Source: Klenkia sesuvii
Lineage (GTDB): Bacteria; Actinomycetota; Actinomycetes; Mycobacteriales; Geodermatophilaceae
NCBI RefSeq assembly: GCF_037083825.1
Contig: NZ_JBAPLU010000004.1
Coordinates: 1-64,000 of the forward strand
DNA length: 64,000 bases
Reading direction: 5' to 3'
Shown here: in pieces, positions 54,069 through 62,656 of the stretch
How the letters are laid out: each line of letters opens with the position of its first letter
Numbering within the stretch: position 1 is the first letter of the stretch
The notes under the pieces: model-generated
The model's input: the letters and a program-made list of their open reading frames with translations, nothing else
What the model was told of the DNA's origin: nothing
Database searches by the model: none
Made by a program: the position numbers and the translations under genes

Positions 54069-55175
54069 TCACGGCGCGATGATGAAGTTGGTGAACCCGC
54101 CGTGCCGGGCGGGCAACGAGTCGAGCGCCTCGTTGACCTGGTCCAGCCGGTGGACCTGGTTCTCCAGCACCGACAGGTCGATGGCGCCCGCGCCCACCAG
54201 GTCGGCCATGTCCTGGGCCTCGCTCGTGGTGAACCAGAGGCTGCCCAGGAGGCTGATGCCGGCGGTCATCATCCAGAGGACGTTCAGCGGTGCCGGCTCC
54301 ATCATCCCGCCGATGTTCACCGCGATCCCGCCACGGCGAAGACCGGAGACGGCGTCGACCATCGCCTGCGCCGGGGCATCGGGCGCCAGCGCATCGATGA
54401 GCACGTCGGCGCCCAGCCCGTCGGTCTGCTCGCGGACCCAGTCGGCGACCGGCCGGTCGCCGGCGGCCAACACCTGGATGCGGTCGGGGGCCAGAGCCTG
54501 CACGTCCGCGAGCAGGTCGGCGTTGCGCCCGGTGCCCAGGATCGTGGTCGCACCGAGCCCGAGGGCGATCAGCGTCGCGCCCACGCCCAGGGTGCCGCCG
54601 ATGCCGTCGATCAGCACGGTGCTGCCGGGGCCGACTCGACCCTTGCGCAGCGCCGAGAAGGCCGTGCCCAGGTAGCCGAACCGGGCGCCCTGCTCGAAGG
54701 TGACCGAGTCCGGCAGCCGGACGAGATTGCCCTGCGGGGCGGTGAGGTACTCGGCGAAGCCGCCGTAGGGGTAGGCGTCGAACAGCTTCTGACCGTCGGC
54801 GCTGAAGCTGAAGTAGGCCATGAAGGTGTAGGTGGGGCACGCCTGGACCTCACCCGCCACGCAGGCCCGGCAGGCGCGGCAGGACAGCGCGGGGTTGACG
54901 TAGATCCGGTCGCCGACGGACCAACCGGTGACCTCGCTGCCGACTTGGCTGACCACCCCGGCGGAGTCCAGGCCGAAGACGGCGGGCAGCTCCGGCAGGG
55001 GCAGAAAGGGGAACCACTCGGCGTAGAGGGCGAGCACGTTCTTGAGGTTGGGCACGAAGTTGCACGCCTTGACCTCGACAACGACGTCGGTCGGTCGAGG
55101 CTCGGGGACGGGCACCTGCTCTAGGCGCATGGGGTCACCGATGGCGTGCAGACGCGCGACCTGCATCGTCGTCAT
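54069..55175 (-). CDS. MDR-superfamily dehydrogenase (paralogue 3)
   Basis: 368 aa from ATG 55175, with GGAGG just upstream. Third member of the paralogous set: structural zinc loop CRACRACVAGEVQAC, VFGLDSAGVV in place of the GHE motif, CNFVPNLKN, a Rossmann motif IDGIGGTLGVG and the end RHGGFTNFIIAP. It has diverged more than the other two (PTYTFMAYFSFSADGQKLFD for the YTFxGYFGFGxG block). Transcribed alone toward the terminator at 54024. Role probably again an aromatic or lower-pathway reduction or oxidation. Confidence 0.85.
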   Translation of the reverse strand: MTTMQVARLHAIGDPMRLEQVPVPEPRPTDVVVEVKACNFVPNLKNVLALYAEWFPFLPLPELPAVFGLDSAGVVSQVGSEVTGWSVGDRIYVNPALSCRACRACVAGEVQACPTYTFMAYFSFSADGQKLFDAYPYGGFAEYLTAPQGNLVRLPDSVTFEQGARFGYLGTAFSALRKGRVGPGSTVLIDGIGGTLGVGATLIALGLGATTILGTGRNADLLADVQALAPDRIQVLAAGDRPVADWVREQTDGLGADVLIDALAPDAPAQAMVDAVSGLRRGGIAVNIGGMMEPAPLNVLWMMTAGISLLGSLWFTTSEAQDMADLVGAGAIDLSVLENQVHRLDQVNEALDSLPARHGGFTNFIIAP

Positions 55176-55316
55176 GGGGGGTCCTCCCGGGGCGGACGGT
55201 CATCCGGTGCGGTCGCCGCGACCGCGCCCGGGCACGGTGACAGACGCCACAACCCGCCGTACAACAGTTGATCCCGAGGACGCCCATCAGGTAATCCGAT
55301 GGCGCCCCGGCCTGGC

Positions 55317-56282
55317 TCAACCGTGCTCCGGGTCCTCCGGGACGGGCGGTCTGGTCGAGGAGCCCGGCGTCGGGTTGAACCGCGCCGGGACCGCCGAGCG
55401 GAGGAGCTCGACGACGGCCTGGGCGCGGCGGCCCAGCTGCCGGTCGGGCAGCCGGGCGAGGACCACGGCGTGGTCGGGCACGCCGCTCTCGAGGTGCACC
55501 GCGGCCAGGGGCAGACCTTCGATGCTGAGCGGTGTCGGCCAGACCTGCAGCAGGATCGCGTAGCCCACCCCCCGGGCGACGAGGGACCGGACGACCTCGA
55601 TCTCGGTCGACTCGACGACCCGGCGGGGCAGCACCCCGGCCTCGTGCATGACGTGCAGCCCGCCCAGCGGGCCCGGTCCGGGGGAGTACTGCACCAGCGT
55701 GTCGTCGGCCAGTTCGGTGATGCGGATCGTGGGCCGGCCTGCCAGTGGGTGGTCAGCAGCGAGTAGCACGTAGGGGCTCGGCCGTACCAGCGTCTCGGTG
55801 TGCAGGCCGGGGCCGAGGCCTGCCTCGTAGGTCAGCAGCACGTCGCACGCTCCGGTGGTCAGCGCCCGGCGCAGCTCCTCCTGGCCGCCCTCGACCGTGC
55901 TGAGCTCCAGCGCCGGGTGGAGGCGCTGGAGGTCCTGGTGCAAGGCGGGGATGTGGTGGGGGGCCATCGTGCGGTAGCAGCCCAGCGTCACCGGCCCGCG
56001 CAGGTCCGCGTGCGGGGCCCGCGCCCGGACCTGGACGTCGGCCGCCGCCGCCAGCGCCCGCCGCGCATCGGCGACCACACCGGCGCCGGCCTCGGTGAGG
56101 CTCACGCCGTGGCCGGGGCGACGGACGAGCAGCTGGACGCCGAGATGGCGCTCCAGGTCGGTGATGCCCGTCGAGATGGCGGCCTGCGAGACGTGCTGGG
56201 CCTCGGCGGCCGAGGTCATCGACCCGGCCTCAGCCACCGCGACCAGGTAGGCGAGCTGGCGCAGCGAGAAGTGGGGGACCAT
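55317..56282 (-). CDS. LysR family regulator (transporter-linked)
   Basis: 321 aa from ATG 56282; the frame is open 23 codons further upstream but the LysR start MVPHFSLRQLAYLVAVAEAG fits this ATG. HTH ~5-63 (VSQAAISTGITDLERHLGVQ), then the effector domain (VTLGCYRTMAPHHIPALHQD). The HTH block resembles that of the LysR at 48954 (both share LRQLAYLVAVA), so the two may be related duplicates. It is divergent from the ABC transporter operon; direct repeats at 56301-56331 are a likely site. The ligand may be the imported aromatic acid. Confidence 0.9.
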   Translation of the reverse strand: MVPHFSLRQLAYLVAVAEAGSMTSAAEAQHVSQAAISTGITDLERHLGVQLLVRRPGHGVSLTEAGAGVVADARRALAAAADVQVRARAPHADLRGPVTLGCYRTMAPHHIPALHQDLQRLHPALELSTVEGGQEELRRALTTGACDVLLTYEAGLGPGLHTETLVRPSPYVLLAADHPLAGRPTIRITELADDTLVQYSPGPGPLGGLHVMHEAGVLPRRVVESTEIEVVRSLVARGVGYAILLQVWPTPLSIEGLPLAAVHLESGVPDHAVVLARLPDRQLGRRAQAVVELLRSAVPARFNPTPGSSTRPPVPEDPEHG

Positions 56283-56300
56283 GGCCTCGGTTCCGTCGAC

Positions 56301-56331
56301 GTGCCCGATCGGGGATCGGCTGTGCCCGATC
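56301..56331. promoter_or_regulatory. direct-repeat operator region for the transporter-linked LysR
   Basis: GTGCCCGATC occurs at 56301-56310 and again at 56322-56331, 21 nt apart, two helical turns. The first copy also forms the inverted repeat CCGATC-GGG-GATCGG (56305-56319). The site is 19 nt before the LysR start on the opposite strand, as expected for autoregulation and control of the divergent transporter genes. Confidence 0.6.
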
Positions 56332-56548
56332 CGGGGACGACACGGTCTCACCCGATGGTCACGTGTTGCTGGTCGGGCTCCTGGACTGTTCGGTTCTGCC
56401 GGTCAGGCAGCACGGAAAATCCCCTTTGTGGCCTCTGTGTGAGCCGGGCAACACTCCTCGGGACCTGATGGCCGCCCTTCCGCAGCTTCTTCTGCACCGC
56501 GGCCGACACCCCAGCTCGAGATGAGGGCACCGTGCTCGGTGATGCGCT

Positions 56549-58129
56549 GTGACGTCTCCACCGCTGTTGTCCGTCGAGCACCTCGACGTCGTCTACGACG
56601 GCACGATCACCGCGCTGTCGGACGTCTCGCTCACCGTCGCCCCCGGCCAGGTCGTGGCCGTCCTGGGCTCCAACGGCGCGGGGAAGACCTCGCTGCTGCG
56701 GGCGGTCTCCCGCTCCCTGCAGCCCTACGGCGGCACCGTCACCGGCGGCACCGTCAGCTTCGCCGGTGCGGACCTCGGCCGCGCCGACGCCGCCGACGTC
56801 GTCCGCCGCGGCCTGGTGCAGGTGCCCGAGGGACGGCGGATCTTCCGCGACCTCACCGTCGCGGAGAACCTCCGCGCCGGCGGCTACACCGTCAAGGACG
56901 CCAAGGCCCGCGCCGAGGCCCGCGACCGGGTGTTCGACCTGTTCCCGATCTTGGCGCAGCGGCGTGACCAGCCCGGCGGCCTGCTGTCGGGCGGTCAGCA
57001 GCAGATGCTCGCCATGGGCCGCGCGCTCATGGTCAGCCCGCAGCTGCTGCTGCTCGACGAGCCCTCCCTGGGCCTGGCGCCGCTGCTGGTCGATCAGATC
57101 GGCGAGATCGTCACCGAGATCAACAAGCAGGGGACGGCGGTGCTGCTCATCGAGCAGAACGCGGTCATGGGCCTGCGGGTGGCCGACGCCGCTTACGTGC
57201 TGGAGACCGGCCGGGTCACCGCCGCGGGGACGTCGGCCGAACTGTCGGCCAGCGACGAGGTCCGGGAGCGCTACCTGGGGGTGGCCGCCCCCGTGGTGGA
57301 GACCGAGACGGTGCGCGGTGAGCCGGCCATCGCCACCGCGCAGCCCCCGCAGCAGCTGCGGGTCGAGGGCTTGACCGTGCGCTTCGGCGGCATCACCGCG
57401 CTGTCGGAGGTGTCCTTCACCGTCGAGCCGGGCACCGTGCACGCCCTCATCGGCCCCAACGGCGCGGGCAAGTCCACGCTGGTGAACGTGCTGGGCGGGG
57501 CCTACCGGGCCACCGAGGGCAGCGTGCACTACGGGGACGCCGAGCTCACCGCGCTGCGCTCGGACAAGGTCGCCGGACTCGGCGTGGCCCGCACCTTCCA
57601 GAACATCTCGCTGGCGCTGGAGGACACCGTCGAGGACAACCTGTTGGTGGGCCGGCACCGGTTGATGCGCCGTGGCTTGCTGTCCGGTGCGCTCACGCTG
57701 CCCGGTGCGCGTCGTGAGGAGCGCGCGCACCGGGAGACCGTGGCCGGGATCGCCGAGCTGCTGGGCATCGGGCACCTGTTGGGCACTCCGGTGCACACGT
57801 TGGCCTACGGCGACCGCAAGCGGGTGGAGATGGGCCGGGCACTGGCGGCTCGGCCTTCGTTGCTGCTGCTGGATGAGCCGGTGGCTGGCATGACGCATGG
57901 GGAGAGCCAGGACATGGCCGACACCATCCGCCAGGTCCGCCGTGACCTGGGCTTGTCGATCGTGCTGGTCGAGCACGACATGCCCTTCGTGATGGGGCTG
58001 GCCGAGCAGGTGACGGTGTTGGACTTCGGCAAGAAGATCGCCGAGGGCACCCCGGCGCAGGTGCAGCGCGACCCCGAGGTGCTGCGGGCCTACCTCGGTG
58101 CCTCGGCCGCAGGGGACGCAGCGGCATGA
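56549..58129 (+). CDS. fused branched-chain-type ABC ATPase (LivF-LivG in one chain)
   Basis: 526 aa, GTG start. Two complete nucleotide-binding domains. Domain 1 (~7-240, LivF-like) has Walker A GSNGAGKTS, the LSGGQQQMLAMGRAL signature and LLLLDEPSLGLAP. Domain 2 (~270-520, LivG-like) has GPNGAGKST, LAYGDRKRVEMGRAL and LLLLDEPVAGMTH with VEHDM. They are separate genes in E. coli liv operons. It powers the LivH/LivM permease encoded next, with which it overlaps by 4 nt. Confidence 0.94.
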   Translation: MTSPPLLSVEHLDVVYDGTITALSDVSLTVAPGQVVAVLGSNGAGKTSLLRAVSRSLQPYGGTVTGGTVSFAGADLGRADAADVVRRGLVQVPEGRRIFRDLTVAENLRAGGYTVKDAKARAEARDRVFDLFPILAQRRDQPGGLLSGGQQQMLAMGRALMVSPQLLLLDEPSLGLAPLLVDQIGEIVTEINKQGTAVLLIEQNAVMGLRVADAAYVLETGRVTAAGTSAELSASDEVRERYLGVAAPVVETETVRGEPAIATAQPPQQLRVEGLTVRFGGITALSEVSFTVEPGTVHALIGPNGAGKSTLVNVLGGAYRATEGSVHYGDAELTALRSDKVAGLGVARTFQNISLALEDTVEDNLLVGRHRLMRRGLLSGALTLPGARREERAHRETVAGIAELLGIGHLLGTPVHTLAYGDRKRVEMGRALAARPSLLLLDEPVAGMTHGESQDMADTIRQVRRDLGLSIVLVEHDMPFVMGLAEQVTVLDFGKKIAEGTPAQVQRDPEVLRAYLGASAAGDAAA

Positions 58130-59019
58130 GCTACTTCTTGGAGCAGGTGCTCAACGGGTTGTCCTACGGTTTGGTGCTGAGCTTGATCGCGGCCGGGTTC
58201 GCGATCGTGTTCACCTCGACGGGGGTGTTGAACTTCGCGCACGGCTCGATCGTGCTGCTGGGTGCCTATCTGGTCGCGGTGTTGCACGAGGGCATCGGTT
58301 TCTGGCCCGCGGTGCTGGTGGGGCTGGCCGGGGCGGCGCTGGTCGGGGTGGCCATCAACGCCGTCCTGGTGCGCAACCTGGCCGACAAGGGGCCCGACAC
58401 CGCGGCGATCCTCATGCTGGGTGTGGACATCGTGCTGCTCACCGAGCTCACCCGCCGGATCGGCAACCAGGTGCTCACCCTGGGGGCGCCGTGGGGTGCC
58501 TCGGTGGTGCGCCTGGGGGACATTTCGCTGCCCACGGGCCGGGTGCTGGCCGCCGGTGTCACCGTCGTGGCTTTCGCCGGGCTGTGGTACCTGTTCTCCC
58601 GCACCGACCTCGGGGTGGGTATGCGGGCCGCGGCCGCTGATGGCCCGACGGCGTCGCTGATGGGTATCCGGTTGTCCCGGACGGCGGCCACCGGGTGGGC
58701 GCTGGCCGGGGTGCTGGCCGCGGTGGCCGGGGTCTTCCTGACCTCCTTCCCCGCCCCCGGCGTGGCCCCGACGGTGGCGCTCAGCGCGCTCGCGGCCATC
58801 CCCGCCTGGGTGCTCGGCGGCTTCGACTCGGTGCCCGGGGCCGTCGTCGGCGGCCTGGTCATCGGGCTGACCAGCGCGCTGGTCACCGGCTACGAGGCGC
58901 AGCTGGAGCCCTTCCTGGGCACCGGGTTCGGCGAGGTCGCGCCCTACGTCGTGATGATCGTCGTCCTGCTCGTGCGGCCCTCGGGCCTGCTGGGCAGCAA
59001 GGAGGCCGTCCGTGTCTGA
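58126..59019 (+). CDS. LivH-type ABC permease
   Basis: 297 aa, ATG overlapping the ATPase stop. About eight membrane helices. It begins SYFLEQVLNGLSYGLVLSLI and contains GVLNFAHGSIVLLGAYLVAV, the classic LivH motif, and IPAWVLGGFDSVPGAVVGGL near the end. One half of the membrane channel of a hydrophobic amino acid/aromatic acid (HAAT) importer. It overlaps the next gene by 8 nt. Confidence 0.93.
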   Translation: MSYFLEQVLNGLSYGLVLSLIAAGFAIVFTSTGVLNFAHGSIVLLGAYLVAVLHEGIGFWPAVLVGLAGAALVGVAINAVLVRNLADKGPDTAAILMLGVDIVLLTELTRRIGNQVLTLGAPWGASVVRLGDISLPTGRVLAAGVTVVAFAGLWYLFSRTDLGVGMRAAAADGPTASLMGIRLSRTAATGWALAGVLAAVAGVFLTSFPAPGVAPTVALSALAAIPAWVLGGFDSVPGAVVGGLVIGLTSALVTGYEAQLEPFLGTGFGEVAPYVVMIVVLLVRPSGLLGSKEAVRV

Positions 59020-60142
59020 CCTGCCCAAGAAGCTCGCCGGGGCGGTGCTGCTGCTCATCGCGCTGGCGCTGCCGTTCGTGCTCACCGACTTCTGGTTGCA
59101 GACCGGGTTGTTCGTGATGGCCACCGCCATCGGTGCGGTCGGGCTCACCCTGCTGGTCGGGGTCGCCGGGCAGTTGTCCCTGGGGCACGCCGCGTTCGCC
59201 GCCATCGGGGCCTACGTGTATGCCTGGACGTCGGGGGAGGCGACCGGGAGCGTGGCCGGTCTGGGCCTGCCGCCGGTGCTGGGCCTGCTGCTGGCCGCGC
59301 TGGCCGCGGCCGGGGTGGGGGCGGCGTTCTCCCCGGTGGCGGGTCGGCTGCGCGGGATCTACCTGGGTCTGGCCACCCTGGGGTTGGTGTTCGTGGTGCG
59401 GCACCTGGTGGTCAACCTGGAGGACTGGACCGGTGGGTTCGTCGGCCGCTCGGTGCAGCCCTTCGCCGTCGGCGGGTTCAGCTTCTCCAACCGCGACCCG
59501 GACTACCTGGCGATCGCGGGGGTGGAGTTCGAGGGGCTGCACCGGCTGTGGTACCTGTTCCTCGCCCTGGCGGTGGCCGCCATCTGGCTGGCGGCCAACA
59601 TCCGCAACGGCCGCACCGGGCGGGCCTGGGCCAACGTGCGCGACTCCGAGACCGCCGCGGCCGCGATGGGCATCGGCGTCGCCGGGGCCAAGCGGTCGGC
59701 GTTCGTGGTGTCCTCGGGCTACGCCGGGCTCACCGGGGCGATGCTGGCGCTGGCCTACGGCCGGGTGGCCCCGGACGTGTTCTCCCTGACCGCCTCGATC
59801 GACTTCCTGGTGATGATCGTGCTCGGCGGGCTGGGGTCGGTGGCCGGCGCCGTCGTCGGCGCGGTCTTCGTCACCTCCCTGCCGCTGGTGCTGGCCCAGT
59901 ACAGCTCCTCGCTGCCGTTCCTGGCCGCCCCCGGGTCGGGGGGCCTGGAGGCCTCCACGGCGTCCCGGATCGTCTACGGGCTGGCCATCATCGCCGTCCT
60001 GGTCTTCGTGCGCGGCGGGCTGGCCGGGCTCGCCCGCCGACGCCTCACCCCGTCGGCAGCCCCATCCCCCACCCGCACCCCCGTCGACGACGGCCAACCG
60101 GCCACCGTCAACCCACCCAGGTCGAAGGAGACCACCCGATGA
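59012..60142 (+). CDS. LivM-type ABC permease
   Basis: 376 aa, GTG start. About ten membrane helices with GQLSLGHAAFAAIGAYVYAW (LivM motif), RLRGIYLGLATLGLVFVVRH and MIVLGGLGSVAGAVVGAVFV. A large loop (~125-175) faces outside, and the C-terminal ~40 residues are Pro/Thr-rich and cytoplasmic. It overlaps the substrate-binding protein gene by 4 nt. Confidence 0.93.
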   Translation: MSDLPKKLAGAVLLLIALALPFVLTDFWLQTGLFVMATAIGAVGLTLLVGVAGQLSLGHAAFAAIGAYVYAWTSGEATGSVAGLGLPPVLGLLLAALAAAGVGAAFSPVAGRLRGIYLGLATLGLVFVVRHLVVNLEDWTGGFVGRSVQPFAVGGFSFSNRDPDYLAIAGVEFEGLHRLWYLFLALAVAAIWLAANIRNGRTGRAWANVRDSETAAAAMGIGVAGAKRSAFVVSSGYAGLTGAMLALAYGRVAPDVFSLTASIDFLVMIVLGGLGSVAGAVVGAVFVTSLPLVLAQYSSSLPFLAAPGSGGLEASTASRIVYGLAIIAVLVFVRGGLAGLARRRLTPSAAPSPTRTPVDDGQPATVNPPRSKETTR

Positions 60143-61392
60143 AGCACCGCGTCCGCGCAGCCTCGCTGTCCGTCGCCGCCTTGGCGCTGGCGGCCTGCAG
60201 CACCACCGCCCCGACCTCCTCCGGCGGAGGGGGCGGGGACGACGTGACGACCGGCAACGGGGTCACCGACTCGACCATCACGGTCGGCGTGCTGACCGAC
60301 CTGTCGGGTCCCTTCTCCGGGACCGCCGGGATCCAGGTAGCCGGGTTCCAGGCGTACTGGGACCAGGTCAACGCCGACGGCGGCATCTGCGACCGCGACG
60401 TGACAGTCGACGTGCAGGACCACGGCTACGACCCGCAGAAGGCCGTCACCCTCTACCGCTCGGCCGCGCCGGACATCATCGCCCTGCAGCAGGTGCTCGG
60501 CGGCCCGACCAGCGCCGCGGTGCTGCCGCTGGCCGAGCAGGACGGCGTCTACGTCGGCGGTGTGGGCTGGGCCGGTCCGACCCTGGTCTACGACAACAAC
60601 CAGCTCCCCGGCGCCACCTACGGCGTTGCGGCCGCCAACGCCGTCGACTACATGGTCGACGAGCTGGACGTCCCCGAGGGCTCGACGGTCGGCGTCGTCC
60701 ACTTCGCCGGCGACTACGGCGGCGACGCCCTCGCCGGCGCCGAGCACGCCGCCGACGAGCGCGGCCTGCAGGTCCTCGTCCAGGAGATCAACCCGACCAA
60801 CACCGACCTGTCCGCGCAGGCCTCCGCACTGGCCCAGGCCGACGTCGCCGGCGTCGTGCTGGCCGCCGCGCCCACCCAGCTCGCCTCGCTGGCCGGCGTG
60901 CTGTCGGCCCAGGGCGCCGACGTACCGGTGTTCGCGATGGGGCCGGCGTTCAACCCGTCCATCCTGGCGACCCCGGCGGGGCCTGCGCTGGAATCGAACG
61001 TGTACGTCCTGACGAGTTCGTCCCCCTTCGTCAACCCCGACTCGGCCGGGGTGCAGACCGCTGACGACCTCTACACCACGGCCGACCCCGACGGGGCCGT
61101 CGGCTGGGAGGTGCCGTTGGCCTACGTGCAGGCCGAGCTGCTCCGCCAGGCCCTCGAGGGTGCCTGCGACGCCGGTGACCTGACACCGGAGGGCGTCGTG
61201 ACGGCCTTCCGTGAGGGCGGCACGGTCGACACCCAGGGTGTGCTGCCCGACGACCTGGACTACGCAGAGACCGGCCAGTCGCCCAGCCGGACCGTGTTCC
61301 TCTCGCGCGCCAGCGGGACCGTCGACGGTGGTCTGGAACTGGTCGAGCAGCTCAGCGGGCCCAGCGCCGAGTCCTTCTCCTACGGCAGCTGA
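60139..61392 (+). CDS. ABC transporter substrate-binding lipoprotein (Leu/Ile/Val-binding family)
   Basis: 417 aa from ATG 60139. Lipoprotein signal with lipobox LAAC (Cys20), a Ser/Gly linker, then a periplasmic-binding-protein type I fold: TITVGVLTDLSGPFSGTAGI, VTVDVQDHGYDPQKAVTLYR, VGVVHFAGDYGGDALAGAEH. Substrate is probably a carboxylated aromatic or amino acid; in this neighbourhood an aromatic acid such as vanillate or a relative is likely. It comes last in its operon, unlike the usual liv order. Confidence 0.92.
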   Translation: MKHRVRAASLSVAALALAACSTTAPTSSGGGGGDDVTTGNGVTDSTITVGVLTDLSGPFSGTAGIQVAGFQAYWDQVNADGGICDRDVTVDVQDHGYDPQKAVTLYRSAAPDIIALQQVLGGPTSAAVLPLAEQDGVYVGGVGWAGPTLVYDNNQLPGATYGVAAANAVDYMVDELDVPEGSTVGVVHFAGDYGGDALAGAEHAADERGLQVLVQEINPTNTDLSAQASALAQADVAGVVLAAAPTQLASLAGVLSAQGADVPVFAMGPAFNPSILATPAGPALESNVYVLTSSSPFVNPDSAGVQTADDLYTTADPDGAVGWEVPLAYVQAELLRQALEGACDAGDLTPEGVVTAFREGGTVDTQGVLPDDLDYAETGQSPSRTVFLSRASGTVDGGLELVEQLSGPSAESFSYGS

Positions 61393-61463
61393 GCCGTGCC
61401 CGCCGTCCCGCCGGGGTGCCAGAACGGCGGGACGGCCGCACCGGCCGCCGGCGGGACGTCCCG

Positions 61464-62312
61464 GTGAGCCCGGTCCGGCCGGTCCGCGGCCCCACCCCGG
61501 AGGGTTGCCGGGTCATGGGCATCGTGAACGTCACCCCGGACTCGTTCTCGGACGGCGGGCTGTACGACCGTGCCCCGGTGGCCGTGGCGCACGGTCTCGA
61601 GCTCGTCGAGCGTGGTGCCGCCTGGATCGACGTGGGGGGTGAGTCAACCCGCCCGGGCGCTGACCGGGTGCCCGAGGCGGAGGAGCTGCGCCGGGTCCTG
61701 CCGGTCGTGCGGGCTCTCGCCGCGTGCGGCGCCCCGGTCAGCATCGACACCACCCGTCCCTCGGTGGCGCGCGCGGCGGTGGAGGTCGGCGCCCTCATGC
61801 TCAACGACGTGAGCGCTGGTCTGGCGGACCCGCAGATGGTGCCGACCGTGGCCGAGCTCGGCGTCCCCTGGGTGCTGACCCACGGCCGCGGCCCCAGCCG
61901 CGACATGGACACCCGCGCCCACTACCGCGACGTCGTCACCGAGGTGCGGGACGACCTGCTCCGCCGGGTCGACCAGGTCGTCGCCGCCGGCGTCGACCCG
62001 TCGCAGGTGCTCGTGGACCCGGGCCTCGGCTTCGCGAAGGGCGCCGAGCACAACTGGCAGCTGCTGGCGAGACTGGACGTCCTGGTCGGCACCGGGTTCC
62101 CGGTCCTGCTGGGGGCTTCTCGCAAGGCATTCCTGGCTGCAGCCGTGCGGAACGGCGGCTCGCGGGCCGCTGCGGACCGCGACGTCGCGACGGCGGCGAC
62201 CACGGTGCTCGCCGCCCAGGCCGGGGCATGGGGTGTCCGGGTGCACGACGTGGACGGCTCGTCCGACGCGCTGCGGGTCCTACGAGCTGCTCACGCGGCC
62301 TGCGCCCGCTGA
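61464..62312 (+). CDS. folP: dihydropteroate synthase (extra copy)
   Basis: 282 aa from GTG 61464 (GTG 61416 is a weaker alternative). DHPS motifs are present: VMGIVNVTPDSFSDGG (~18-33), IDVGGESTRPGADRVPEAEE, VSIDTTRPSVARAAVEVGA, the DPGLGFAKGAEHNWQLLARL region and LLGASRKAFL. It joins p-aminobenzoate to pterin pyrophosphate. It stands alone, 71 nt after the transporter operon and not with folE/folB/folK, so it is likely a second copy linked to the folate-consuming demethylation module. It is convergent with the ribB/ribA remnant. Confidence 0.92.
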   Translation: MSPVRPVRGPTPEGCRVMGIVNVTPDSFSDGGLYDRAPVAVAHGLELVERGAAWIDVGGESTRPGADRVPEAEELRRVLPVVRALAACGAPVSIDTTRPSVARAAVEVGALMLNDVSAGLADPQMVPTVAELGVPWVLTHGRGPSRDMDTRAHYRDVVTEVRDDLLRRVDQVVAAGVDPSQVLVDPGLGFAKGAEHNWQLLARLDVLVGTGFPVLLGASRKAFLAAAVRNGGSRAAADRDVATAATTVLAAQAGAWGVRVHDVDGSSDALRVLRAAHAACAR

Positions 62313-62656
62313 CGTGCGGGGCCGCACGGGGGACCGCGACGAGGTGCGCAGGACGTCGTCGGCCGCGCTTGGTGCGCGGTGGCGGACGTTGTGCGTGGTC
62401 TCCACGGTGGGCAGGTGGACCCGGCCGGTGATGGTGAGGCCGTAGCCCTCGAGGCCCCCGTACGTGGCCGGGTTGTTGGTGATCAGCCGGATGCGGGTGG
62501 CGCCGAGGTCGCCGAGGATCTGCGAGCCGAGGATGTCCCCGGTCAGGACTCGGAGTGCACCCGCACCAGCACGCCCTTCGGGGTCCGGGACGCCGCGGCC
62601 AGGTCGCCCATCACCAGTACGAGGTGCTCGGTGCCGTCGAGGGTGCTGCGGTAGCC
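62313..62656 (-). pseudogene. decayed ribA (GTP cyclohydrolase II) domain remnant
   Basis: Reading minus-strand frames downstream of ribB gives YRSTLDGTEHLVLVMGDLA, then VLVRVHSE, a frame break, LTGDILGSQ, then directly GDLGATRIRLITNNP and GLEGYGLTITGRVHLPT, all parts of the RibA half of RibBA. One base is missing near 62654-62656 (GGCTACC expected as GGGCTACC). Another is missing near 62547-62549, before LTGD. The stretch between GSQ and ILGDLG, which should hold the zinc-binding cysteines and catalytic region (~80 residues), is absent. The domain is therefore non-functional. Boundaries are approximate, and ribB reads through its first ~15 codons out of frame. Confidence 0.82.
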
